A stretch of DNA of 64,000 nt from Epiperipatus broadwayi (GCA_028023455.1 JAQFVV010000031.1:4154001-4218000), one strand, 5' to 3'. Counted from the stretch's first letter, positions 37,201 to 52,200 are shown. Program-made: numbers and translations. Notes: generated by a model not told the origin, from the sequence alone.

Positions 37201-40200
37201 TTCCACTATTTCATCAGATTCCATACATTCTGTTTTAGTCTAATTTTTATTTAGAGTATTTATTTTATCAGGTAATAAGTCAACTATTTCTTGTTTTTCA
37301 CAGGAGTTATTTGTTTTGACTTTAGTGATTACTGTATTTTTGATATACTTTTTTTTTTTTATTTGCTGTATGTGAACATGATTCAAATATCTGATAATTT
37401 GTGCCTTTACTTACTTGCACTGTTACTATTTGTTTGGATAATTTTCCCATAATTATTCCTTCTATTCATTTCTTTTTAAGTAAATATCATACCTAAACTT
37501 TTTCACCCATTATGTATATGTATTCATTATTACCATATTGAAATCATTCGACCACTTTTGGAATTAACAGTGCCAATTTAATTTGTAATTTTCTGCCCAT
37601 CAACAATTTCACTGGAGATTTTCCTGGAACCATTGATAATATGGAATGTGATATAGAATATAAGGCTTTCTGTATATTTGCATTATTAGTCTTCTTAAAT
37701 GCTTTTTTTTATTTGTTGAACAGTATTTTCAGCCAACCTATTTGACTCCAGATAGTATGGTGGTCTAAAAATGTGTTAAAATCTCCAATTTTTTGTCTAG
37801 TAAATCGTGTTCCATTATCTGAAACAGTTATTTTTGACAATCCCTGGCATGAAAAAATTGTTTTTGTATCATTTCTTCAGCACTGCATCTATGTGAGTAT
37901 TTTGTCATTAATTGGGCCCGCATAGTCCATGTGAACTCTATGCCAGGTTTTAGTTGCTTTTGGTCATGCTATATATAAATGCCTTAATTTGTATACTTAT
38001 TTTAGATTGACATGCCATATATTTTTAAATATTTTTTTTCCGAATCCACAGTTATATTCGACCACCAGAAATATTCATGCACCCTTTTGTCTACTCTCAT
38101 GTGATATCACAATTTTATCTCAATTACCACACAATTTTGTCAATCAATAAAATTCACGATTCATCTAAAAAGATGGAATAAGGTGATATGATTTGTTAGT
38201 TAGCCAGTCTTTCCATATACAACTTATAAGTAGCTAATAACTTTTATCAGCCCTCATTCACTTTGCTACTATATTGCTATTGAGGATTTCTGATTCTAAT
38301 ACATCTATATAGTTTATTTACATTTCAATATTATGTGGTTCATCTGTATCTGTATTATTAGACAAATCATCTACATGTGAAATTTCCTTTTTCTGTCTAT
38401 CAGCTGATAACGGTATACTGATGGCACATTTTAACATACATGGACTCATATGATCTAGAGCTAACTTATAGCTTGCTAATATTCCTAATAATGATTTGTG
38501 ATTGTCACTATTTGAAAAGGCTGACGAAAAAGATATTGGTGAAACTTTTTCAGATCAAACATAGTAGCCAATGTCTCTGTATCAATCAGACTATAATTCC
38601 TTTCAGCTTTTGAAAGTTTTAGATGCATAAGGTATAGGTTATTCACCATTATAACAAGGATGATATATGACTGCTTCCACTCCCATTCTGAAACATCTGT
38701 CATTATCTGTACTTTCAAATTATTGTCAAAATAAATCTATAATTTTTTTGATGATAGCAGCACTTTGCTTTGTATGAATGCTTTCTCATGAATGTGTAAC
38801 CAATTCCACTTCTGATTTTCTCAGTAGTTTTGTTACTTTAGTCTTATTCTGCCAAAACACCTGGAGTCCTTTAACATTTTTGAGTCTGATTGTATTTTTC
38901 ACTGCTTGCACTTTCTCAGGTGATGATTCTTTATTGTTGCCTGAGATTATATTCCTAGGAATACCAATTTCTTTGTGTTCCACACATTTTTCTGTACATT
39001 TAATTTGACCCCAAATTTCTCTAATTTGGTGCATATCTTAAACAATCTTTAACATAACATTTATTTAAAACTAGCTGTAATAACTATCCATCAAAATAAG
39101 GAATTACACCATCTAATCTCTGTAATAAAGCACTAATATTTTTGCTTGCAAAATATTCAGTTCCATTGTAATACTGAACAGTAATCAGAGTTAATATTTT
39201 TTCTGATCTATTTGTAATGGGAATTTGATGGAAAGCAGAGTTAAGGTCCAGTTTTGCAAAGTGCGATGCTTTTTGAAGATTGGCTAATATCTCTATCACA
39301 TTTGGTCCTGGATATGCCTCTTTGTTTGAGTATTTATTTACTGTTATTTTATATTCGCCACATTTCATCATTAGGTTTTGTTATTACCACTGTAGACATG
39401 GTTCAATCTAAAATTTTGCCTTGTGTCAGTACATCCTTATTAATATTTCTCTTCTACTTTTCTGTGTGAATGGTATTTTGCAGAATTGGCAAACAACTGG
39501 ACTGGCATTTTCAAATGATTCAATTTCTGCTGGACTAATTAATACTGTATTTAATTTCTCACTAAACAAATCTGAATATTTGTTTAGAATTTTGTATTTT
39601 TCACAATACTAACATGAATTCCTATCGTTTGGAATCATTCTCTACTGATTATAGAGTTAATTTTTCTTTTACTATATATAATAGTAAGTTAATTATTTTC
39701 ACATGATGTTTTATATATCAATGCTTTACTTGATCAACTAATTTTAGTATATTTCCCACTCACATCTTGAGTTTTGATGTTTGTCTTTTCTGTTGGAATA
39801 TTTGAATAGTTAGCTGATAATGCACTCCAATCTTTTTCAGACATTAAAAATATTCCTGAGTCACTATCCATCTCCATACTAATATCTTTCTCACATATTT
39901 ACAATTTCATTATTAATTGTTTTGATTCCATAACCTCCATGTTTTTGACAAATTGCTTATTGGATATTTTGCCTCCCTATTTTTTTGTGACTGGGTTTTT
40001 ACATGGCTCTCCCCATTATCAGTTTTCCTACATTCACAGGCCAAATGTCCTTTAGATCCACATTTAAAGCATTTTTCCACTGCAATTTTTTTTACTGTGT
40101 CCTGTTTTTCGACATTCTCATTCATTTGTATTGATTTTTGTGAGTTAGTAATTTGCTTTATACTTTGGCTATTGTCTGAGTTTGTTCTAATATTACCTCA

Positions 40201-43200
40201 TAAGCTATTCCTTTTTTAATAGCCGTCTCATACATTAAATCTGATTTAGTTAAAAGCTGTTGTCTGAGCCTGTCATCAGATGTAATCCATAGCAGCTGAT
40301 CAATGAGTATTTCATCTACAAATTTTTAGCCAATTCTTTAATAACTGCATTATATTCTTTAATTTTTTCATCCTTTGCTTGATTTCTGTTTCTTAAAGTT
40401 AAACAAGGTATGTACAGAAATGTGTAAGGATTAAAGTATTCATTTAACTTCCTTATTATTCCCTCATAGATATATCATCTAGTAAAACAGGGTTCCATAA
40501 TCTGATTACTATTTCAATAACCCTTCTACCTGAAAGCACAAGAGTGCTGCTATTTTATGTTTATTGTCCTCAGTTTCATTTAACTTAATAAAATTCTCAA
40601 CTTGGATTATTTATTAATGATTACTGCTTATATCAAACTCAGCAGAACAGGTTCCCCAAATGATGCCTTTCTTTTTTCCCCCACTTTCATAGTTCTTTTG
40701 TAATTGTTGAGATAATTTTCTATACACAGTCATTTTTAATACAGCTCAGTTGAGAATGATCAATTTTACTATCAGCATATTTGCAATTTGACTGCTATTG
40801 GCAGCCTTTTTACCCCACATAGACTAATACAATTTTTCTATGACCAAGTTCAAACTTTGATTGCACCAAGCAGACAATAAATAGTCAGTGTTTTTGGAGG
40901 CAGGAGAGAGAACATCTATCTAACCTAAACGACAACGCACTCCCACTTGAAATCTCTGCTATCAGTGAACGTTTCTATTACCGCCATTATGCTATAAGTC
41001 TACGGGGTGAGGCAAGTCAACGATAGAACTGGACTAGAGCTTACTCAAAGCAAACTGTCTAGTACAGTTGTAAGAGTTATTGGATAAACTCTAGGCAATA
41101 CAGCTGGAAAGACTTAAGACGCAAGCTACATAGTACAGCTGGAAAGACTTAAGAGGCAAGCTATTATATACAGCTGAAGTGAGTCCAGTCATTAAAGGCA
41201 TTACCTGGCTGGCATTAATGAAGTTTAGATACGTGGAAATATATTTATGGATTGTATATTATGTAAATATATTTAATATTAATAAATCAGATTAAGTGAA
41301 CTTCAAGTATTCATATTTTTTATTACTATTGGTTGGAGGCTGCAATCCAGACCAAACACATGACCTTTGAAAATTTAATTAGTATATGTAGTTTACATTA
41401 ATTAATTTCTTTTTTTATTTAAGAAATATTTTCTTTTCGATAACATTCTCTCATCCTTGCAAAAATTGATGTTTGTTAAGCATTTTAAATTAAGAATAAT
41501 TTACTCAAAGTCTATTTTTACCTTACTTTGAATTTAATTCTCCAAAATATTAAGTGTTGTTAGCCGAGAGGTCATTGCAGCCATCTTGCAAGCAAGTAGT
41601 TGGTTGCAGACGGTTGTGGGTTCGCATCCCGGCCGATGCTATGACATATGAAGAAGAAAAAAAAATTAACTCTAATTTGTTCATTACTATATACATTTCA
41701 CCAGCTAACTTGGGGCTTTTTAGATTCCATATATTAGTTATGTGCTCATTTATCAGCTATTGGTTATCTGAAAGAAAATTTCTAAATCCACTTGTAACCT
41801 GAAAAAAACTTTCAGAATTCATTTGATCTTGATACAAATCACAGCTTATTGCCATGTAAGATAAATGCATTAACCACAGTGCATAAGAACATTTGAAGCT
41901 ACAAATAGTTTCTTGTACTCTTTTGAATTTCCACTTTTCTTAAATAGTAATCTTTCATATTGGGGGGGGGGGGTATGTAAAGTATATTTTATGTGCTGAA
42001 AATCAGTCAAATCTTAATGTCATACAGAGTTTTGTATAAAAAATAATTGAATTGTTTGTTAATTAGGAGTTCATAAAAAGTTCTAGCATTAAAAATAATG
42101 AAGCTAGGCTGTAGGCTATAAGATCAAGTTATATTGCTATACTGTAACTATATTTAATATTGTCATTTTTTTGGAAGTATTAATTTACTAGAATTTATAC
42201 TTATCCTTAAGTTGCTTTTTTTAAGAAAAATTACTTATGGAAGTTTGATGTTAAGACATTTTGCATATTCTTAAATCTATTTTGAATCATTTTTTTCTTT
42301 CTAATTTGTATATATATATATATTTGAATCGAAATAATATTTATGTATGATTCTGCATTTTTAAAATTCATTTATTCTTTTAGAATAATGAAGGGGGAAG
42401 GCATTTGTCATAATAGTTAATTGTCAAATTATTAATAAATTAGGAATCCCTACATTAAACAAAACGAATAAAATGTTTTTGTTTTTTTTAGGTTTTAAAT
42501 GATGTTGTCATAGATAGAGGCTTATCATCTTATCTCTGCAATATTGATTTATACTTAGATGGAGAAAAAGTTACTACAGTGCAAGGAGATGGTAATTTTA
42601 ATATATATAAAAATGATTATTACATATTAAAAAAATTATATTTATGTTTTTCTATTTATATACATAAGCTCTACATTGATTATCTAAATATATATATCCA
42701 GTGGATATCATTAGAGAAAATTCAAATATAAAATGTCAAATCATTTTCCCAAATGTTAAATTTTTTCAGCTACGTCTTCTTGTGAATAAATTTATATGAT
42801 TAGTCAAATTCTTTATATACATAAATTGAACATGTTTGTTTAGGAGAAATTTAAAATCATTATTGATTTAAATTTCACACTCCTGGGTTTCAATAAGTCT
42901 GTATTTCAATTACAACACTGTTGTAGCTGTACTGACGTGCAAATATTTTAAATTGTGTATAAATACAGTTTTAATTATATCATGGACATGTCAGTATCAT
43001 TATTTTTTTCCCCCAGAATAATTACTCTAGAAAGAACATATTATAAAAAGAACTTTTTTTTTTTTTTTAGAACTTTTAAAATAAATTATGTAAATTAGCA
43101 TAGAGTCTGAGATGCTTAGCCAACAGCAGTTGAAAACTGTCAGTCACTGTCAAGAGGAGAAAATGGTTGCCAAGTAAAATAATGCACTTCTTAAAAGGGA

Positions 43201-46200
43201 GAAAAGATAATCCTAAATGAAATTAGTTTTTAATAAATTACTTACTATTAAAGTTCAAATAGAAAGAAGTTTGCATAGACTTTAATTAGATGAATAAACA
43301 AACAATTTGAAAATTAGTGAACTATATAATTATCGGCTGCATGTGAAATAAGATATTTTTATATACTAAATATATTCCATAGTAATTCTCAAAAATAAAC
43401 GAGATAATTTATTATCAGTAATATAATTTTATTGTACTTATTATAATGTTAAATTAATGCCTCAGCAAACAGAAATAAACTTCTGATATATTTATTCAAG
43501 TTGTGTGTGTATTATTCATTTTTGCCTACATGGCTGAGATTGTCTCTCCATGGTCACAAGCAGTAGCATACAGTTCAAGAGGTTACCTCTTGGTTGTGGT
43601 GCTTGAAATTTAGATGATATTTATTCACAGGGGGATCTAGCTGAAAAATAACGTTTGGGAGTATGATTTATCATTTTACATTTCACTAGCAATATTCACT
43701 GGATCTATTTCTTATATATTTATAACAGGAGATTGCAAAGATTAAAAATGTCTAATGTTTAGTATTTCTTCATATATGTAAATTAAACATGTTTGTTTAT
43801 GAGCAATTTAAGATCATTGCTAATTTAAATTTCACACTTCTGGTTTGAATAAGTTTGTATTTTAATATATAACAACATTGCAGTAGTTCAAGAGATTACG
43901 TCTTGGCTGTTCTGCTTAAAATCCAGACTATATTTATTCATAGAGGAACATAGCTGAGAAAATAATATTTAGAAGGATGATTTCACACTTTATATATATT
44001 GTAATGATAATTAAATGTGTCAAGCTAAGTAATGGTATGACATTTTATTTGTTATTTCTACTAAAAATGCTAATTTAGATGTAGCACAATGTGGTAGTGT
44101 ATAAAAAGTTAGTACTATTATAATCTGAACTAATTATAGTGCCAATTTGTGTCATGGGTATTAAGCAAAATCCTTCGACTGGTCTAGATGGTGCTTCACC
44201 CTGGAATACATGACTAATTTAGGAATAATATTATTTCTTTAATAATTAATGGCTTTATTTCTTTTATTTTAGGCACCATAATAGTACACACTGACCGATT
44301 TACATATAATCAAGCATAAACTCACACACATACTCATTACTATATTCAAAAAATTGGATCATGTTAAATTTAAGATGATAATGATCATCAAAATATTAAC
44401 GGTGAGGTCACAGATAATAAAGAAATACTGAAAATTTTATATAACAAAATATAAATTCAATTATGCAATAATAATAATTACTTAAATAAATAGTGATTTT
44501 AGTTCCTAATTAGTAAGTAGCCAAAGTTTATTATTTTTAGATCACGAATTATTAATTAGCAAACTCGTGATACTCTTAATATTTTACAAGTTAGTTGTTA
44601 GAGAAAATGAAGATATGGAAGTAGATGATAAAGTTGTAGACATATTTCCAGATGAAGTAACTAAGGTGATTAAAGAAATGAAAAATAATAAAACTGTTGG
44701 ATTTGATACAATATTTGTAGAATTTTTGAAAGAAATGGAGAAATTATATGAAGGAAATAGTTGAACTGTGCAATTTGATATATAATACTGAAGTTTGGCC
44801 TGAAGATTTCTTAAGAACTATATTCATTTCAATTGCTAAAAAGAAGAAAGCTGTTAAATGGGAAGAGTACAGTTTGGTGTTGTTAGAACAATTTTATAGA
44901 GATATATTGAATTAGGTAAAGGAATTCATATATGTTTTGTGGATTTGGTAAAACCCATTTGATAGGTAATCTGGAATAAGCTTATACCCATCTTAAAAAA
45001 ATGAAGAAATATTTTGGAGAGAGAGAAGATTGATTTTGTTTGGGCAAAGAATAAGAATTAGACTAGAGAATAATGAGACTGATGAAGTGAATATAAAAAG
45101 AGGAGTTAAACAAGAATGCTGTATGTCATCTATGCTTTTTAATATTTATTTAAAAGACATCTTTAAATAAATAATTAGATTGTGGAGGAGCTAATTTTGG
45201 AGATAGAATAATAAAATATATAAAATTTGCAGACGATATAGCTCTTATAACTGAGGATGAAAAGAGTTTTTCAGAATATATTGAATAAATTGGAGGAAGG
45301 AAGTATAGAATATGAAATGGTGATTAATGCTGAGAAGATCAAATGTTCTTAGATAGGGAGGAATAAAAAAAGACTACAAGTTGAAATTCATGATAATATA
45401 GTTTAACAGGTAAATGAAACACCTTGTGTAAGCATAAAGAATGGTAATCATGTAATGTTTAGTGGTTTAATATCAATTCTACCTAATAGGATTATGGTGA
45501 CTATTATTATTAAAGAACTAAAGGTACCAAAAAATATGGATGCTGACTGAGTTCATATATATACGACTATACAAGCTATTGAGCTTGAATTGAAAATATT
45601 ATTTCTTTTCATTTTGGGCTCAAAGCTTTATAGTTAGCTAATAAGATAAAAGGTGACTGCTGAGTGTTGCATTAGATCCTAATCCAGAGCTCCTCAATGA
45701 TGGAAGCTAGAAACTAGTCTGCGAATATTGAATGAGTAGGCACTAGATAGGATTTTATGGACAAACCTTCCTGCATCCATTGATTATTCTGGCTTGCACT
45801 GAGTGGCGCTGCTGTATGGAGAGTTTTGCTTCTGTGTATGTGCTTTTATTATCACTATTTAATTGTAGAAGTCAATTTGAAATATCTTTTAATGCCCAGA
45901 GATTTTATTTACAACTTACAGTATGACTGCTGAAGTTGAAATATAGATGTTATTACTTTATAATCATATTGAGTAAAGGAAAAAATCTTAGCTACTCATT
46001 ACTATCAATGGGTAGTCATAATGTTTTGAATATTGTTTAAATAGTATATTACAACTTCCCAATTTTGTCATTCAGAAAATTTTATTTCTTATTTGTCTTT
46101 ATATACAAAAAAAAAAGAAATCAAATATTTTCTGTCGTAAATTATATTTAAGGAACTTACAGTTAATAAGTGTAAGATAAAGTCTATTTTACTAATCAAG

Positions 46201-49200
46201 TTATTATCAATCTTGTAAACTATTTTAAAAGATGAGTACTGAAGGTTAATTGTTTACTTCATATCTATCTTGGAAAGTCTTCGTCACTGAAGTACATGAA
46301 TGTTTGAGTATATTATTTTTTTTAGAAAAAGTTTATTATATTTCCTCTGACACAATTTTCTGAAACCTGTTTTCAGGCAAAGAATTTAATATACATGGAC
46401 ATATGCGATTGTAGATTAAATTAAATTTGTGAAAGAATTCTAGATAATAGCAAATTGGCAACAATGAATTAAGTGTTATTATTTGATTATAATATCAACT
46501 GTTAAGTTATCGTCATCTGTCTTTGTGCAAAGAACTTAACCCAAAAACATGCAATCATTTATCCATTTATTGTATACGTTATCGTTATAGAGACTTGGTT
46601 TTTTTTTCATTAGAGAGGTATTACAATTTGATATTTTTAATAAAATCTCTCTTTTTTTAAAAAAAAAACAAAACAACCATACTTAATATGAAAGAGATAC
46701 AAACTAGTGATAAAAAAAACATTACTATGAAATCAATAATTTTTATATAAAATAAACTAATTAAATATTTACTTCATTAGCATGTAATCTATAAAATATA
46801 TATGTGCTTGGCTCATTAAATTTGTAGAGAATTATTTGCTTTTACTAACTTCATTATCTGTGCGCCAAGCACATATATATTTTATAAAATAAACTGTGTA
46901 AATGGTATCAATGTAACCATGTGTTTTTGTTCAAATATAAAATAATAAAAACACTAATCTTCTTCAACACCAGAAGTTGAAAGGGAAGTTAGTGATATTT
47001 TTATGATCACTAGTTGTATGGAAAAACAGCAAATTTTGTAAAACAATTCTCATTAAGATTTTTTGATCATTGCTTAAACTTTCAGATTCTCACAATTCAT
47101 CACTAACAATTGTTATTTGACTTAAAGACATTTCTCATCTACCTTTTTTAAAGTTTCTATTTCCCCTTTTTACTCATTTAATATTCATGATTATAACTCT
47201 TTAAAATCATTCATCAATTTCTTTCTTTTATAGATATTTTTTATTTTTTTACAACTTTAACTTATAACTATTTCCTCTCTTATATAATAAACAAGCAGAA
47301 AATTTAATTTTGCTACCAGAGGAGTGTATTGAGTAATGCATTGATTCTGAAAGCAGAATTTTGAAGTTGCAAGTGCAATTTATAAAAAAAGAATCTTTTA
47401 TTTTATAGTTGGAATTTAAGTTAATTTACTTTTATGTAATAATTAATTTTTTCCATATTTTTCCAAACTACCATCTCAAATTTCTCCAATCCAACCCCCA
47501 AACATTTAATAAATCTTTATCTTAGTTTTAAATAAAACCATTCTAAACTAATCCAATTAAAGGCAAAGTCATTGCATTCTCTTCTCCCCACCATCTTTTT
47601 TTAAGTTATGTATTACATCCGTTATCTTAAAAATAATGGGCTAAGATGTATGCTAGTATGCAGCTGAAGAGAAGTTTATTCTTTCTAGTTGAAGTATCAA
47701 AATAATGCTGAGTCATTTTCGAGAGTTCCACTACTCTCATAATCATAACTGGGTTAAGTTGTAAAGTGGTGGAGTGAACATGTATGTTAGTATATATATT
47801 GTTGAGGAAATTCAAATTTAATAAAGATTTCAAAAAAAAAATTATATTAAATGTTTTTACTGACTGTGCACTAAAAAGAAATAAAATAATTGTTTCTTCA
47901 AGCACAATTGGAGTTTTTAGATTTAACTTGAAATAAAAGCATGGAGGGATCCAGAAATTAAATCAATCTCTTGTTATAAAAAATAGGGATTGATTTAATT
48001 TTTGGTTCTCCCATGCATTTAAATTTCAAGTTAAATCTAAAAACTCCAATTGTGGTTGAAGAAACAGTTATTTTATTTCTTTTTAGTGCACAGTCAATAA
48101 AAGCATTTAATACAAAAAAAAAAAAATCCCTATTATTTTTAAGTATTTAGTATTGGCACAGTAAATGAAAATGTAAAACTATATTATACTTTAAATTGAC
48201 TGGACACTTATAGTTGATATATATATTGAAACAGACACATTGTTTCACATGTATAGTTTGAAGTTCTTCCCTCCCCCTTCCATTTTTTAAAAAACTATTG
48301 AGATTAAAATAAAAAGCTGATGCAGTTTTTGATATAAAAGTTCAAAAAAGAAATGTGACAGCAGTTTAGATTCACATTTCATGTATATTATAAAACCCCA
48401 AATGGTTAAAAATTAAGAAGAAAAATCAATATTTTAAAATATTAAAATTATCTTTGTAAAAGTTTAATTTTTTCAGATTAAAAATAGGAAGGCTGTAATT
48501 AACAATTAATAAAAAAAGATTGCTGTAGGCAGGAAAGCTAATAGATAATTTTGAAAACATATCAGATAAGAGTTATCAGGACCTGTTCCTGTTAAAAGTG
48601 GACGACTAATAAATGAGTCGAATGAAGATATGGGCCTCAGAGAAAGAACATCGTCACCAATAGAATTAGTGCTAGATCAATCAGAAAAATCATTGATAAG
48701 AAAAACATAAGACAAAAAATAGGGGAATAGATATTGCTTGAGATTAAATATATTGTTTGGAAGTATCAAGATTATTACTAGTAGACTACCCATGTAGTGA
48801 AATGCAACTTATATGAATACCGGGCCAACGAAGCTTTGAGCACCACAAACATTAACCAAAAAAGGAACCTATAACTACTAAAGAATGAAGAAACTAATTA
48901 TTAAAATGGAATATCTTCAAATATCTGGCTAAAAAGGAAACAGCTTTTCTCTCTCCTCTGTCACCTGGTTTAGCAATGGAAATAAGTGAAAACATGGCCT
49001 GTTAATTGACCGTCGACCTATTAGCTCTTGGAAAATCTCTTATTAATTGGAAGATTTATGGAGAACCATTAACAGATGAAGATTCAGGTAAGGAAATTTA
49101 TAACATTTATAATACTTGAAAATATTTTGTAAAACATATTTATTAAGATAATTTATAAAATAATGAAATGCTACTTTCTGGATTGATTACTTATAAAATA

Positions 49201-52200
49201 ATGCAAAATGAAAATATATTTATTCTAAATGATTAATTTCTAAATGGAGCATACTGGAGTAATAAGATAATATAGACATTATTAAAAGATGAAGATGCAA
49301 AAGTGATTTTGTTGATTTAAAATTAATTCTATAATGAGCTTCATCCTAATATGTGCCTACATAAATGAAATTATTGATTATAAAATGACATTTATTATTT
49401 TACAAAGTGCTTTTATAGAGTGAATTAAATCTGAATCACACACACATAAATTAAAGAAATGTTTGTATATGTGAATTGAGAAGTTCTAGAGTAAAAGTGA
49501 TAAAGTATATACTTGAATAATAATGAATGTGTACCCGCATATCTGAATATGTAATATATGTGAATTAAGAAGCTATAAAGTAAATATAATGATGAAAATG
49601 AAATACTTCTAAATAAGTGGTTCAAACCCACACCAGTATAATATATGAAATAAAATGAAAATGCTGCAAATAAATGACTCAAAACTGCATCTATATAATG
49701 TGTAAAATGAAATACTTCTAAATAAGTGGTTCAAACCCGCACTTGGGTAATATATGAAATAAAATGAAAATATTCCCATTTAAGTGACTCAAAACCACAT
49801 CTATCGAATGTTATAAGATGAAATACTTCTAAATAAGTGATTCAAACCTGCCCCTGTATAATGTGAAATAAAATGGAAATGCTCCAAATAAATGACTCGA
49901 TACTACATCTACATAATCTGTGAAGTAAAATTAAAAATGCTTCTGCAAAATATATTGTCCACATGCCTGCAGTAAATGTGTGCTCATATTTATGTGAACT
50001 GAAAAGGCTTACATACACCTGTTTGAAATTAAATGCTTTTATAAACTTGGCTTAAAATCAAACACCTCTATACACTTGGATTGAAATTAAATGCTTCTAT
50101 AAACTTGGATTAAAATCAAATGCTTCTATATACCTGATTGAAAACATGCTTCTATACACATGGATACATATCTACATGCATGATGGAACTTCAAACAAGA
50201 AGAATAACTCCCAATCATGGAGGATTAAGGAGGAGGACCATGATGTACACACGGATACGACGGCACCCAGAATAGAGACTGTCAATAAACTTTTTCTTCT
50301 TATTTTTTAAGAACTTAGTACCCAACTATTATTGTTAAATAAATTATTGTTACAAAAAACTAATACCTCTTGTCAGTTTCAATTCGCATCACTCATCAAT
50401 TAATGCACTAGTTCACTGGAATCTCATGGCACCTGAGCTATGTCTGGAATAACCCGATGTGGGTAAACAAGGTTGTAATGTGATGTGATGTACTATGACT
50501 TCTCCTTAAATGGAGTCAGGAATCTCTCAGCAACCATGCCCAAAGAAACATGTTAGCCACTTTACCTTCCCCTTCCATTCCCCACTCTTAAGTTTTTCTA
50601 TAATCTGCTCCATCCCGTTTCCACAACATAATCTTTCTCAACTCTATGGTCGTTATATCTAAATCCCCCTTATCTTTTCCCAAACCAGCATAAAAACTGA
50701 TAACCCACTTTCTGTATAATCACTTTGTTCATATTTATTCTTCCATAACTTCATATTTGTACCCTTTCTGCTTTCAAGCATTTACATTTAATCAACAGAT
50801 ACCTAATATTTTCTATGCCTTCCTTACACAATTTGCAGACTAAATCGCCCATATTTTTCCATTTACATATATATCCTGTTCGAGCCTTAAACAATAAACT
50901 ACTTTCCTGGCTATTATCATAAATTAATTTGCACCCAGTGCTCCGTTTACTTTTATATATATTTAAACTCTTTTTACTCTCCATACTAATTCTCCAACTC
51001 CCTATTCTTTATTAATGCATCTATTCTTTTATCCTATTCCTTATCACTATAACCCTCAACAATCCTCCTAACACAATCATCCCATGTTTTGTACAAGTAT
51101 ACTGATATAAATTTTTTATCCAAATCTTTTGTGTACCACATTATCTTTCTCAATCATCTTGTTGCCTGTCCTTTACTCCTAACCCAATGAAATGCTATTT
51201 TGGCTATTCTTTTATTATCCATAAACTGCAACCTACCAAACATTTTCATTTTACTTTTTGCATCTCTCATATAAAAACTTGACCATCCCATTTCTCCTTG
51301 AATTGCCTCCTTTGTTGTCCACACCTCTGTATCTAACGCATGTCTCCCTACTTCCCTTTGTACTTTTTCTAAATAATCTAATACCCCTTTACTAACACAT
51401 AACTCATCTTTACCATATGTTAACCCTGCTACTGCAACTCCCTTCCATACAATTCTAGCTACATCATATTTATTATATGAAAACACTGTTAAATTTTTTT
51501 ATCAAACCCTTTCTTTTCTTTGCCTCATTTATCAATTTTTTCTCCCATTCATCCAAGCAATTTTTCTGATTACTTAAGATGATTCCCAAATAATTATATC
51601 TGTTCACCACCCTTAACTTTACATCCCCCAATAAAAATTCTACATCTTCTCTTTCCCCAGTATCAACCATCATTATATTTTATTTTTCTTCATTAAATTT
51701 AATCCCCATCTCTTTACCCACCCTTGCACATGTCCTTAGCATAGCTTCCATATCTTCTCTTTTTTCTGCACTCAAGATATCTGCAAAAAAAAAGACCCGA
51801 CAAAGTATATACTCCCTTGCCACCTATTAATGGTATCTATCACTCTTCCTAGTCTTTTTATTGCTTTCTCCATTTCATTCAAATACAACAAAAACAAAAT
51901 AGGTGACATAGGGCATCTTTGCCATAAGTATAGTTATTATTTTCATATAATTTCTTAATAATATTTATTAAAGCTTCATCCATTCCCAAATTTGCTAAAC
52001 TTACCCATAATCTATTTCTATTTACTCTATCATATGCCTTATCTATATCTATAAAATTTCATATATAATGATCTACCTGAATTCCTACTCATATCCATTA
52101 GTTGTGTAACTACAAATAAACTATCTCCTATATGCCTGTCGGACCTAAAACCTCCTTGCATTTTCCCCACTACATTATTCTCTTCCAGCCACCATGTGAG

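Larger units (their letters stand above)
37046..41360 (-). mobile_element. Ty3/gypsy LTR retrotransposon 2, internal region, degenerate
   Basis: Minus-strand order: untranslated leader with a 36-bp tandem repeat (about 41.36-40.86 kb), gag with zinc knuckle (about 40.75-39.9 kb), a probable protease zone (about 39.9-39.7 kb), RT (about 39.6-39.0 kb), RNase H (about 38.8-38.48 kb) and integrase (about 38.1-37.6 kb). Just inside the right LTR, the minus strand carries TGGTCTGGATTGCAGCC, which starts with TGG as a primer-binding site would. Many stops; the RT active site is mutated. Different family from gypsy 1, with little nucleotide similarity. Confidence 0.83.
29103..42491 (+). other. NADK intron (13.4 kb)
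   Basis: GTAAGT...TTTTTAG. It contains a TATA-type promoter motif near 30.76 kb, a small tandem duplication near 31.03-31.18 kb, a diffuse ~84-bp repeat at 33.2-33.55 kb, LTR-like sequence hints (32.0-34.5 kb), Ty3/gypsy element 2 (36.8-41.55 kb) and a tRNA-like sequence (41.55-41.65 kb). 35.0-36.8 kb and 41.7-42.49 kb show only AT-rich DNA, including a G11 run near 41963. Confidence 0.65.

Noticed and set aside
38778-40219. Plus-strand open frames over gypsy element 2
   Set aside because: Antisense shadows of RT and gag sequence with clear minus-strand motifs.
41554-41802. 82-codon plus-strand frame and a possible functional tRNA at the same place
   Set aside because: The frame lies over a tRNA-like sequence with A and B boxes. 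No clean acceptor stem was found, so neither a protein nor a working tRNA is claimed.
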